Of a stretch of DNA of 64,000 nucleotides, positions 8,610-16,820 are shown piece by piece. Source of the stretch: Alistipes sp. (GTDB taxonomy: Bacteria; Bacteroidota; Bacteroidia; Bacteroidales; Rikenellaceae); assembly GCA_022767745.1 (NCBI GenBank), contig JALENN010000010.1, positions 62,001 to 126,000 of the forward strand. The letters are read 5' to 3'. The notes beneath the pieces were generated by a model. The model worked only from the letters and a program-made list of their open reading frames with translations. It ran no database searches and was not told the DNA's origin. The position numbers and the translations under genes were made by a program. Each line of letters begins with the position of its first letter. Position 1 is the stretch's first letter.

Positions 8610-10064
8610 TTATTCGAACGTTATTTGACGCGCATCGACACGGCGCGCATAGGCCGTAAACTCGTCGCTCACGCCGGCCGCCTCGAGCAGCTTGGCCAGG
8701 GCCACGTCGTATGCGAAGGCCATCTGTATGCGCTCGGTACGGGCCTTTGCAAGGTTAAGCTCGGCATCGATAAGGTCCGACGACGAGGTCATGCCCTCGA
8801 GGAACGATGCGTTCTTGGCCTTGAGATACTCCTCGGCGAAGGCTATCGACGCCTCGATCGAGTGGAACTGGTTGTAGTAGTTGAGCATCTCGTTGTAGAG
8901 CTTCTCCACGAGCACCGACACGTCCTCGTGGGCCTTCGTTTCGAGCTGTTCGACCTGACGCACGGTCTGCTTGGCCGCCGCATGCTTGTATTCGCGGTTC
9001 AGGCCGTCGAAGATGGTGAAGCTCACACCCACGCCCACGGCCCAGCGGGGCAGCATGTTCGTGACCTGGTAGTTATAGACGGTTCCGCCGCCCATTGCCA
9101 CTATCTGCGGGAAATACGCCGAGCGCTGCAGGCGTACGCCCTGCTCGGCCAGCTCCTTCTTGAGCGATACTTGATTCAACAGCGGGTTGTGGTTCGAAGC
9201 CAGCGACTTGTAATACTCCACATCCTCGATATTGTCCACCACGAACATTGCCGAGGCGGGCACGTAGTTCACCTCCTTCGAGGCGAGCGTATTGTTCAAC
9301 GCATCCTTTATCGTCGAGAGCTGCAACTCGGCATTCTGCAGTTCGCGCTCGGCCTGCGTCATCATATATTCGACATATAGACGCTCGCTCTTGGCCAGCA
9401 TACCCTGCTCCTCGAGGGCGATGGCGTCGTTCAGGTGCTTGCGTATGCCGTCGGCCACCTGCCGGCGCACGTCCACCACCTGCGAGGCAAGTGCCAGGCC
9501 GTAGTAACGCTCGACAAGTTCCGAGATCAGGGCATTGCGCGTTTGCACGCCATGCTCGCGAGCCGTGCTTTCGTCGATGCGGGCCGCGCGGTTGGCCGCG
9601 TTGATCTTGCCGCCGAGGAATATGGGCACCGTCACCTCGCCGCCGACGAACCCGAAGCTGCGGTCCTGCAGCGTGTAGCTCCAGTCCAGCCCGGCCATCG
9701 AGCCCAGCGCCTGCTGCAGCAGTCCGGCCACCTGCTGGCTTATGATTCCCGTCTGCACGCCCGTCGAGATGAGGTTGCCCGCAGCGGTTCCGATAGGCTC
9801 CTTCAGCGAGTTGGCATCCAGCGCTATGTCGTCACCCATATATACGTAGCTTCCCACTGCGTTTATCTTTGGCATGCGCAGGCCTATGGCCGCCTGCCGC
9901 TGGCGTTTGGCTGCCATCTCCTCATATTCGGACGCCTTGACGGCCGGATTCTCCGTGGTGGCAATCTCGACAGCCTCCTCCAGCGACAGGAGACGGCCGT
10001 CGTTCTGTGCCGATGCCCCGACCGAGGCGAGCGTCAGACAAATCAAAAACAGATTTTTCTTCAT
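8610..10064 (-). CDS. TolC family outer membrane efflux protein
   Basis: 484 aa with a signal peptide (MKKNLFLICLTLASVGASAQ, cleavage after AQ). Two repeated TolC-type halves are visible: EEAVEIATTENPAVKASEYE at the start, and AFAEEYLKAKNASFLEGMTS with SSDLIDAELNLAKARTERIQ at the end, typical of OMF helices. The ATG at 10064 gives a proper signal peptide; an in-frame start at 10100 would put 12 hydrophilic residues in front and overlap the promoter. It is the first gene of the four-gene export operon and supplies the outer-membrane exit. Confidence 0.92.
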   Translation of the reverse strand: MKKNLFLICLTLASVGASAQNDGRLLSLEEAVEIATTENPAVKASEYEEMAAKRQRQAAIGLRMPKINAVGSYVYMGDDIALDANSLKEPIGTAAGNLISTGVQTGIISQQVAGLLQQALGSMAGLDWSYTLQDRSFGFVGGEVTVPIFLGGKINAANRAARIDESTAREHGVQTRNALISELVERYYGLALASQVVDVRRQVADGIRKHLNDAIALEEQGMLAKSERLYVEYMMTQAERELQNAELQLSTIKDALNNTLASKEVNYVPASAMFVVDNIEDVEYYKSLASNHNPLLNQVSLKKELAEQGVRLQRSAYFPQIVAMGGGTVYNYQVTNMLPRWAVGVGVSFTIFDGLNREYKHAAAKQTVRQVEQLETKAHEDVSVLVEKLYNEMLNYYNQFHSIEASIAFAEEYLKAKNASFLEGMTSSSDLIDAELNLAKARTERIQMAFAYDVALAKLLEAAGVSDEFTAYARRVDARQITFE

Positions 10065-10087
10065 ACCGATCGCATTTATTATTTCGA

Positions 10088-10095
10088 CAAATGTA
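10088..10095 (-). promoter_or_regulatory. Promoter of the TolC-HlyD-ABC2 operon, -7 element
   Basis: Minus strand TACATTTG, an exact TAnnTTTG, 23 nt upstream of the ATG at 10064. It rules out translation from 10100. Confidence 0.65.
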
Positions 10096-10293
10096 CCCAT
10101 ATTTTTCCATTCGGGATATTAAAAACCGGAATAGAATAAATTACTGTCGTTATCAAACATTTTTCTTCTCCGAGCCCGTTCCCCGGCGGCAGTCATGCGT
10201 GACATGACGCCCATTACGGGCTACCGTTCACCGGTTAGAGGCCGTTGCAGGATACCATGCAATAATCCCGCCACGGGCCATGTCTGCCAGCCG

Positions 10294-11463
10294 CTATTTA
10301 CGTGCCGACCGCAGCACGATGACCGTAATTTCGGGGCGGGCGCCCAACCTCATGGGGAAAAACACGCACCCTACGCCGTCGGTTATATTCAGGTGACGGC
10401 CATGTTCGGTGTAGAGGCCGCTCCAGCGCCTGTAACGCAACGCGGCGGGAGACATGCCGCGTCGGCCCACGGGCAATTTCACCTGCATGGCGTGGACATG
10501 GCCCGACAGCGTCACGTCGCCGTATCCTTCAGCCACGATATCGTCCCACAGCTGTGGAATATGCGCCAGCGTCACGTTGAACATGCGCTGCGGCACATGG
10601 TCATACACGCGTCCGATGCCGTCGGTCGGCAGATCGGGCGAATGGCGCCGTTCGGCCCAGTCGCGGGCGAACGATATGCCCGTCACCGAGATGGAATCCG
10701 CCCCGCGGCGCAGGTATTCCGTCGCATTGTCGAGTACGTGCCACCCCATGGCCTCCTCGGCCGCAATAACGCGCCGCGTGCTCTCCTCGACGGGCAGCGA
10801 GAGCGTGTCGCGCACATATACGCCGATGTCGTGGTTCCCTGTAACGGAATATACCCCGTCGCGCGCCTGCAGCCGCGACAGCAGCGGCGCTGCCGCCGCA
10901 ATCTCCGAATGGCAGATGTTAACCAGGTCGCCACAAAAGGCTATCATGTCGGCTTGCAAGCCGTTACATATCTCCACCACACGCTTCACTTCACGTTGTG
11001 GGCGTACCATGGTTCCCAAATGCAGATCCGACACCTGGACTATTCTGTAACCGTCGAACGACGCCGGCAGGCGGTCGGAGACGATCTCCACGCTCCTGAC
11101 GCTATAATCGGTTCGCGTAACCGCCATACCATATATAAACAGCCCCGCCACGGCCACGCTCGCCGCACCGCCCGACAGCCATATCCACCGCCTGCGGGAC
11201 AGCAGCAGCGCAAGCGTAAGGGGCAATCGCGCCGCAGTCAGCTGCATATAGGCAAAATATACCCACATCGATGCCATCACAACCTCCGCAGGGTTATCGT
11301 CGAAAGCCACGAACGTCACCCCCATGAATATGAACGGCAGGGCGTCCACCGCCCATACCGCCGGCAACAGACGCCGCGCCGTGACGCCTTTGGCCCGCCG
11401 CAGCACGACGGCCCGATCGGCTATCATCAGCAAAATGGAGAATGCGGCAATAATCCAGGTCAT
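10294..11463 (-). CDS. Metallophosphoesterase with N-terminal membrane helices (YkuE-like)
   Basis: 389 aa. The N-terminal ~140 residues hold about four membrane helices. The C-terminal domain is a calcineurin-like phosphoesterase with the dimetal motifs in order: DLHLG, GDLVN, GNHD and GHVHAMQ. YkuE-type enzymes act on lipid or nucleotide phosphoesters at the cell surface; the substrate here is unknown. The longest frame starts at 11517, but the -7 promoter element ends only 8 nt before that, leaving almost no leader. The ATG at 11463 (MTWIIAAFSILL) starts directly with a membrane helix and is preferred. It is divergent from the CapA-like gene. Confidence 0.85.
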   Translation of the reverse strand: MTWIIAAFSILLMIADRAVVLRRAKGVTARRLLPAVWAVDALPFIFMGVTFVAFDDNPAEVVMASMWVYFAYMQLTAARLPLTLALLLSRRRWIWLSGGAASVAVAGLFIYGMAVTRTDYSVRSVEIVSDRLPASFDGYRIVQVSDLHLGTMVRPQREVKRVVEICNGLQADMIAFCGDLVNICHSEIAAAAPLLSRLQARDGVYSVTGNHDIGVYVRDTLSLPVEESTRRVIAAEEAMGWHVLDNATEYLRRGADSISVTGISFARDWAERRHSPDLPTDGIGRVYDHVPQRMFNVTLAHIPQLWDDIVAEGYGDVTLSGHVHAMQVKLPVGRRGMSPAALRYRRWSGLYTEHGRHLNITDGVGCVFFPMRLGARPEITVIVLRSARK

Positions 11464-11524
11464 ACGCTCATCCGCCGGGGAGGAAACGGCACGGCCGCGC
11501 ACCGTATCCCCCGACATATCAATA

Positions 11525-11532
11525 CAAAGATA
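11525..11532 (-). promoter_or_regulatory. Promoter of the metallophosphoesterase gene, -7 element
   Basis: Minus strand TATCTTTG, an exact TAnnTTTG. It lies 8 nt from the longest possible start (11517) and 62 nt from the preferred ATG at 11463. Confidence 0.6.
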
Positions 11533-11675
11533 AAATTTTTACGCAACAAATCACCAATTTCGCCCCATTCATTCCGCCAAAAAGGAGCACTTGCGGGAAA
11601 TAACGGCAATCGGCGCCCTCACTTTTACCGCAAGACTGCGCAGTCGTATCATTTTGCCGCCGGCACATTTTTTCG

Positions 11676-11684
11676 TACATTTAC
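11676..11684 (+). promoter_or_regulatory. Possible capA-like gene promoter, -7 element
   Basis: TACATTTAC resembles the TAnnTTTAC variant, but ends only 5 nt before the ATG at 11689. The mRNA would be leaderless, or translation would start at the ATG 12 nt further on (11701). Weak call. Confidence 0.3.
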
Positions 11685-11688
11685 GGCC

Positions 11689-12759
11689 ATGAAGTTTTCC
11701 ATGGCCATAATTGCATTGGCGGCAATCATGCTCACACTACCCGTCCGCAATGCCGGCGCCGGGTCGTCCGCTGCGGCGGGCACTCCGCGGGAGGATGTCC
11801 GACGCGTGCGGATAGTGGCCGCAGGCGACCTCATGCAACACTTGCCCCAAGTGACGGCAGCACGCGATGCACAAGGGCGTTACGACTATACGGAGTCGTT
11901 CCGCCATGTGGCGCGCATCATGCGCGGCGCCGACCTGGCCATCGTCAACCTCGAGACCACGCTCAGCGACGAAGGCCCCTATACGGGCTATCCCTGCTTC
12001 CGCTCCCCCGCCGCCGTGGCCGACGCCATGCGCGACATGCAGATAGACCTCGCCGCCATGGCCAACAACCACTGCTGCGACCGCGGCGGAGCCGGCATCC
12101 GCGCCACCACACGCATACTCGACAGCCGCGGCATACGCCGCACGGGCGTCTTCCGCGACAGCCTCGACCACAGTCTAAACAACATCCAGCTTTTCCGCCG
12201 CAACGGCCTGACGCTCGCCGTCGTCAACTACACCTACGGCACCAACGGGCTGCCCGTACCCGAGGGGTGCGTCGTCAACCGTCTCGACACGGCTGTCATA
12301 GCCCGCGACATGGCCGCCGCCAAAGGCCACGCCCCCGACTGCATCATAGCCGTAGTGCACTGGGGCAACGAATACCAGCGGCAGCCCGACGCGGCACAGC
12401 GCTCCATGGCGGCATTCCTGCGACGGCACGGTGCCGACGTCATCATCGGCAGCCACCCGCATGTCGTGCAACCCGTCGAATGTGACAGCACAGGCGGCGT
12501 AACCGTGTATTCGCTCGGCAACTTCGTATCCAACCAGCGGAAACGCTACTGCGACGGGGGCATTATCGCCACCGTCGACATCGAGCGACGCGGCAACGGC
12601 CCGCTAACCTACTCGGTGGAGGTTACTCCCGTGTGGGTGCATACGCCCGGCTATGCCGTCCTGCCGCCCGAGGTGGCCGACACGATGCGCATGGGCGAGG
12701 AGTCCCGCCGCCGTTACAATCTCTTTATCGACGACACGCACAGTCTGCTCGGCATGTAA
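11689..12759 (+). CDS. CapA family protein (putative exported metal-dependent phosphoesterase)
   Basis: 356 aa. A signal peptide (about residues 1-23) is followed by a PGA_cap/CapA domain related to metallophosphoesterases. Motifs in order: AAGDLMQH, NLETTLS, MANNHCCDRG, VVHWGNEYQ and GSHPHVVQPVE, the metal and phosphate residues of the family. In Bacillus CapA takes part in poly-gamma-glutamate export, but most Bacteroidetes members stand alone as here and have no proven function. No capB or capC gene is near. The start at 11689 yields the signal peptide; ATG 11701 would do almost as well. It is monocistronic, ended by the hairpin at 12764-12793. Confidence 0.88.
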   Translation: MKFSMAIIALAAIMLTLPVRNAGAGSSAAAGTPREDVRRVRIVAAGDLMQHLPQVTAARDAQGRYDYTESFRHVARIMRGADLAIVNLETTLSDEGPYTGYPCFRSPAAVADAMRDMQIDLAAMANNHCCDRGGAGIRATTRILDSRGIRRTGVFRDSLDHSLNNIQLFRRNGLTLAVVNYTYGTNGLPVPEGCVVNRLDTAVIARDMAAAKGHAPDCIIAVVHWGNEYQRQPDAAQRSMAAFLRRHGADVIIGSHPHVVQPVECDSTGGVTVYSLGNFVSNQRKRYCDGGIIATVDIERRGNGPLTYSVEVTPVWVHTPGYAVLPPEVADTMRMGEESRRRYNLFIDDTHSLLGM

Positions 12760-12763
12760 AAAA

Positions 12764-12793
12764 CGTGAGCCGCACCCGAAAGTGCGGCTCACG
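12764..12793. terminator. Bidirectional hairpin terminator
   Basis: A perfect 12-bp stem (12764-12775 with 12782-12793, loop of 6) lies between the convergent CapA-like and rubrerythrin genes. Confidence 0.8.
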
Positions 12794-12816
12794 AATCCTA
12801 TTGGCAAACCCTTAGA

Positions 12817-13392
12817 TTAGTAGTTCTCCTTCTTGGGCTCGAAGTATGCCTGCGGGTGTGCGCATGCGGGACACTTCAGGGGAGCCTCCTTTGCCTTGAG
12901 CACATAACCGCAGTTGCGGCACTGCCACCATATCTCGTTGTCGCGTACGAAGAAGTTGCCGTCGGTGATGCGGCTCAGCAGCTTCAGGTAACGCTTCTCG
13001 TGCTCGGCCTCGACCTTGGCGATCTGACGGAACGTCTCGGCGATCTCGGCAAAGCCCTCCTTGTCGGCAACCTCGGCGAACTCGGCGTAGAGAACGTCCC
13101 ACTCCTCGTGCTCGCCCTGAGCTGCGGCCAGCAGGTTCTCGGCCGTGGTGCCGATCACACCTGCGGGATACGATGCCGTGATGGTGAGGTCACCACCCTC
13201 GAGATACTTGAAGAAACGCTTTGCGTGCTCCTTCTCCTGCTCGGCCGTCTCCATGAAGATACCCGAGATCTGCTCGTAACCCTCCTTCTTGGCTACGCTC
13301 GCAAAGAACGTATAGCGGTTGCGTGCCTGGCTCTCACCGGCGAACGACTTGAGCAGGTTCTGCTCGGTCATTGTTCCTTTGATGCTTTTCAT
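12817..13392 (-). CDS. rbr: Rubrerythrin
   Basis: 191 aa cytoplasmic peroxidase of anaerobes that reduces H2O2 using a diiron site. An N-terminal ferritin-like four-helix domain carries the di-iron ligands (E in FAGESQARNRY, ETAEQEKEHA, AAAQGEHEEW, KVEAEHEKRY). A C-terminal rubredoxin domain has two CxxC pairs (CRNCGY and CPACAHPQAYF). Length is normal for the family. It is monocistronic with its own promoter at 13450-13457 and a shared terminator. It shows that the organism is an anaerobe needing oxidative-stress defence. Confidence 0.96.
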   Translation of the reverse strand: MKSIKGTMTEQNLLKSFAGESQARNRYTFFASVAKKEGYEQISGIFMETAEQEKEHAKRFFKYLEGGDLTITASYPAGVIGTTAENLLAAAQGEHEEWDVLYAEFAEVADKEGFAEIAETFRQIAKVEAEHEKRYLKLLSRITDGNFFVRDNEIWWQCRNCGYVLKAKEAPLKCPACAHPQAYFEPKKENY

Positions 13393-13449
13393 AACTGGTT
13401 GTTTTTGTCTGTTAATAAATAGTTTTCAGTCTTGTTTATTCCGTTGTTG

Positions 13450-13457
13450 CAAATGTA
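13450..13457 (-). promoter_or_regulatory. Rubrerythrin promoter, -7 element
   Basis: Minus strand TACATTTG, exact consensus, giving a leader of about 50 nt. Confidence 0.6.
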
Positions 13458-13594
13458 TGCAAAATTTTCACGAAAAATAACGCGAAATCGAATTATCGCC
13501 ATCAGATTATTTTATGCCGCCATCGTCCCGGCTTATAGTGCGCGCCGCGCACGCGGGAGACGAGACGCAATGTCGCGAAATAGAGCGCCGAATA

Positions 13595-13625
13595 TTGGCG
13601 AAGTGAATTTAGTTTTGTACTTTTG
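13595..13625 (+). promoter_or_regulatory. ettA-hisS promoter
   Basis: A -33 TTG at 13595-13597 and a -7 TACTTTTG at 13618-13625 are separated by 20 bp, a full Bacteroidetes consensus. The ATG is 34 nt downstream. Confidence 0.7.
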
Positions 13626-13658
13626 CCATAATTTCAAAATCAATAAACCTCACACAGC

Positions 13659-15332
13659 ATGGCAGACGAGAAAATAATTTTTTCGATGGTGGGCGTGTCG
13701 AAGACCTTCACCAATCAGAAAAAAGTACTCAACAACATCTACCTGTCGTTCTTCTACGGCGCGAAGATCGGTATCATAGGTCTCAACGGATCGGGTAAGT
13801 CTACCCTGATGAAGATCATCGCCGGCATCGACAAGAACTATCAGGGCGAAGTGGTCTTCGCTCCGGGATATACGGTCGGTTATCTCGAGCAGGAACCCAA
13901 ACTCGACGATTCGAAGACCGTAAAGGAGGTTGTCGAGGAGGGATGCGCCGCCACGGTGGCCCTGCTCAAGGAGTACGAGGAGATCAACACCAAGCTGTGC
14001 GAGCCGATGTCGGACGACGAGATGAACCGCCTGATCGAGCGTCAGGGCGAGCTCTACGAGCAGATCGACCACGTCAACGGCTGGGAGCTTGACAGCGTGC
14101 TGGAGCGCGCGATGGATGCCCTGCGCTGTCCCGATCCCGACCAGAGCGTCAAGGTGCTGTCGGGAGGTGAGCGCCGCCGCGTGGCCCTCTGCCGCCTGCT
14201 GCTGCAACAACCCGACGTGCTTCTGCTCGACGAGCCCACGAACCACCTCGACGCCGAGAGCATCGACTGGCTCGAGCAGCACCTGCAGCAATATAAAGGT
14301 ACGGTTATCGCCGTCACGCACGACCGCTACGTCCTCGACAACGTGGCGGGATGGATCCTCGAACTCGACCGCGGCGCGGGCACACCCTGGAAGGGCAACT
14401 CCTCGGGCTGGCTCGACCAGAAGACCAAACGACGGGCCATGGAGGAGAAACAGGAGAGCAAGCGCCGCAAGACCCTCGAGCGCGAGTTGGAGTGGGTGCG
14501 CATGTCGCCCTCGGGCCGCCGCGCCAAGAGCAAGGCCCGTCTGTCGGCCTACGACAAGCTGATGAACGAGGACGTAAAGCAGAAGGAGGAGAAGCTCGAG
14601 ATATTTATCCCGAACGGCCCGCGCCTGGGCGACGTGGTGATCGAGGCGCACGACGTGTCGAAGGCCTTCGGCGACCGCCTTCTCTACGAGCATCTCAACT
14701 TCTCGCAGCCGCCCGCAGGCATCGTGGGCGTGATCGGCGCCAACGGTACGGGCAAGACTACCCTCTTCCGCATGATCATGGGCCTCGACCAGCCTACGTC
14801 GGGAACCTTCACCGTGGGCCAGACTGTCAAGCTGGCGTATGTCGACCAGCAGCACAAGTCGATCGACCCCGAGAAGAGCGTATATGAAGTGATATCGCAG
14901 AACAGCGACATCATCACCCTCGGCAACCGCCAGATACCGGCCCGCGCCTACGTCGCCCGCTTCAACTTCAGCGGCGCCGACCAGGAGAAGAAGTGCGGCA
15001 TGCTGTCGGGTGGCGAGCGCAACCGCCTGCACCTTGCGCTGGCACTCAAGGAGGAGGGTAACGTACTGCTTCTCGACGAGCCCACCAACGACGTGGATGT
15101 CAACACGCTGCGTGCGCTGGAGGAGGGCCTCGAGAACTTCGCCGGATGTGCCGTCGTCATCTCGCACGACCGCTGGTTCCTCGACCGTGTGGCCACGCAC
15201 ATCCTCTCGTTCGAGGGCGACTCGAAGGTTGTCTTCTACGAGGGTTCGTACAGCGAGTACGAGGAGTGGAAACGTGCGCAGGGCGAGGATGTTACGCCCC
15301 ACCGCGTGAAGTACCGCAAACTGATGGAGTAA
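13659..15332 (+). CDS. ettA: Energy-dependent translational throttle protein EttA (ABC-F ATPase)
   Basis: 557 aa, soluble ABC-F protein that binds the ribosomal E site and gates the start of elongation according to ATP/ADP ratio. There are two ABC cassettes: Walker A GLNGSGKST (about 45) and GANGTGKTT (about 360), signatures LSGGERRRVALCR and LSGGERNRLHLAL, and Walker B LLLDEPTNHLD and LLLDEPTNDVD. The basic linker between cassettes (about 240-310, rich in K/R/E) is the P-site tRNA-interaction motif. Length and domain order match EttA rather than Uup or YheS. The first gene of a probable ettA-hisS unit, with a 42-nt gap. Confidence 0.95.
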   Translation: MADEKIIFSMVGVSKTFTNQKKVLNNIYLSFFYGAKIGIIGLNGSGKSTLMKIIAGIDKNYQGEVVFAPGYTVGYLEQEPKLDDSKTVKEVVEEGCAATVALLKEYEEINTKLCEPMSDDEMNRLIERQGELYEQIDHVNGWELDSVLERAMDALRCPDPDQSVKVLSGGERRRVALCRLLLQQPDVLLLDEPTNHLDAESIDWLEQHLQQYKGTVIAVTHDRYVLDNVAGWILELDRGAGTPWKGNSSGWLDQKTKRRAMEEKQESKRRKTLERELEWVRMSPSGRRAKSKARLSAYDKLMNEDVKQKEEKLEIFIPNGPRLGDVVIEAHDVSKAFGDRLLYEHLNFSQPPAGIVGVIGANGTGKTTLFRMIMGLDQPTSGTFTVGQTVKLAYVDQQHKSIDPEKSVYEVISQNSDIITLGNRQIPARAYVARFNFSGADQEKKCGMLSGGERNRLHLALALKEEGNVLLLDEPTNDVDVNTLRALEEGLENFAGCAVVISHDRWFLDRVATHILSFEGDSKVVFYEGSYSEYEEWKRAQGEDVTPHRVKYRKLME

Positions 15333-15374
15333 ACTGTTCATGCCGCCCGCGCGGCTACCTAATACGAAAAGAAA

Positions 15375-16721
15375 ATGGCTATCCAGAAACCAAGCATCCC
15401 AAAGGGAACGCGCGACTTCTCGCCCGCCGAGATGATGCGCCGCACATACATATTCGAGACCATCAAGAGCGTCTTCCGCACCTACGGATTCGCGCCGCTC
15501 GAGACCCCCGCCATGGAGAACCTCTCGACGCTGCTCGGCAAATACGGCGACGAGGGCGACAAGCTCCTCTTCAAGATACTCAACTCGGGCGACTACGCCG
15601 CAGGGCTCGACGAGGAGCAGGTACGCACCGCGTCGAAAATCTGCGAGAAGGGCCTGCGCTACGACCTGACCGTGCCCTTCGCCCGCTACATCGTTCAGCA
15701 CCAGGGCGAAATAGTCCTTCCCTTCAAGCGTTACCAGATACAGCCCGTATGGCGTGCCGACCGCCCGCAGAAGGGCCGCTACCGCGAGTTCTATCAGTGC
15801 GACGTCGATGTCATAGGCTCGCGCTCGTTGCTCAACGAGGTGGAACTTGTCGAGATCGTCGAGCGCGTGTTCCGCAAGCTGGGCATCAACGTAACGCTCA
15901 AGATGAACAACCGTAAGATCCTCTACGGCATAGCAGAAGCCATAGGCCATGCCGACAAGATGATGGACATAACGGTGGCTATCGACAAGCTCGAGAAGAT
16001 CGGCATCGACAACGTGCGCGCCGAGCTTTCGGAGCGCGGTCTTGAGCAGGAGGCTATCGACCGTCTGCAACCCATCCTTGAGCTGAGCGGAACGAATGCC
16101 GAAAAACTCAACAAATTGCGCGACGTCATCTCGTGCTCGGAGACAGGTCTCAGGGGCATTGCCGAGATGGAGGAGATATTCGGATATGTCGATGCGCTTG
16201 GTATCAACTTGCCCATCGAGCTTGACCTCTCGCTGGCGCGCGGCCTGAACTACTATACGGGCGCCATATTCGAGGTTAAGGCCATGGACTACGCCATAGG
16301 TTCGATCTGCGGCGGCGGCCGTTACGACGACCTTACCGGCATATTCGGCATGCCCGACACGTCGGGCGTGGGCATATCGTTCGGCGCCGACCGTATATAC
16401 GACGTGATGACGGGTCTCAACCTCTTCCCCGAGGAGGTGGATTTCTCTACGAAGGTGCTCTTCGTCAACCTCGGCGACAATGAGCGCATGGCCGCCCTGC
16501 GCATAATGCGTTCGCTGCGCGACAACGGCGTAGCCACGGAGATATATCCCGAGGCAGCGAAGATGAAGAAGCAGATGGAGTATGCCAACCGCCGCTCGAT
16601 ACCCTACGTCGTGATCATAGGCAGCAACGAACTCGAGAACGGCCAGGCCACGGTTAAGAACATGCGCACGGGCGAACAGAACACCGTAGCGTTCGACGCC
16701 GTCGCCGGCATGCTGGCATAA
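15375..16721 (+). CDS. hisS: Histidine--tRNA ligase
   Basis: 448 aa class II aminoacyl-tRNA synthetase that charges tRNA-His. Motif 1 region [14 protein letters not shown]; motif 2 around [20 protein letters not shown]; histidine-specific loops [16 protein letters not shown] and [13 protein letters not shown]; a C-terminal anticodon-binding domain (about 340-448, [20 protein letters not shown]). No truncation. It follows ettA closely and precedes the S41 protease by 99 nt, so a three-gene transcript is possible. Confidence 0.97.
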   Translation: MAIQKPSIPKGTRDFSPAEMMRRTYIFETIKSVFRTYGFAPLETPAMENLSTLLGKYGDEGDKLLFKILNSGDYAAGLDEEQVRTASKICEKGLRYDLTVPFARYIVQHQGEIVLPFKRYQIQPVWRADRPQKGRYREFYQCDVDVIGSRSLLNEVELVEIVERVFRKLGINVTLKMNNRKILYGIAEAIGHADKMMDITVAIDKLEKIGIDNVRAELSERGLEQEAIDRLQPILELSGTNAEKLNKLRDVISCSETGLRGIAEMEEIFGYVDALGINLPIELDLSLARGLNYYTGAIFEVKAMDYAIGSICGGGRYDDLTGIFGMPDTSGVGISFGADRIYDVMTGLNLFPEEVDFSTKVLFVNLGDNERMAALRIMRSLRDNGVATEIYPEAAKMKKQMEYANRRSIPYVVIIGSNELENGQATVKNMRTGEQNTVAFDAVAGMLA

Positions 16722-16820
16722 CGGAGAGAATATAACGCGGCAGCGCATCTGCCGTGACAACATGGAAACAGATGCGTCGGCATGGCAACGGCCCGCCGGC
16801 GCATCGTCATATAAGTGTTT

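Noticed and set aside
10192..10233. Short inverted repeats downstream of the metallophosphoesterase gene
   Set aside because: The stems are only 4-6 bp with mismatches and no T-run, too weak to call a terminator.
11649..11659. TATCATTTTG as capA promoter
   Set aside because: The spacing between TA and TTTG is wrong by two bases for TAnnTTTG.
10195..11688. The 498-codon upstream extension of the CapA-like frame
   Set aside because: It runs antisense through the metallophosphoesterase gene. The signal peptide at 11689 marks the true start.
13539..13553. GTGCGCG-C-CGCGCAC palindrome in the rubrerythrin/ettA gap
   Set aside because: It is a simple alternating CG run in a GC-rich genome; no link with either promoter is evident.
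13432..13677. An 81-codon plus-strand frame before ettA
   Set aside because: It spans both the rubrerythrin and ettA promoters and has no family features.
13650..16763. A 1037-codon minus-strand open frame opposite ettA and hisS
   Set aside because: It covers two certain plus-strand genes and its translation shows no family pattern. It is a compositional artefact.
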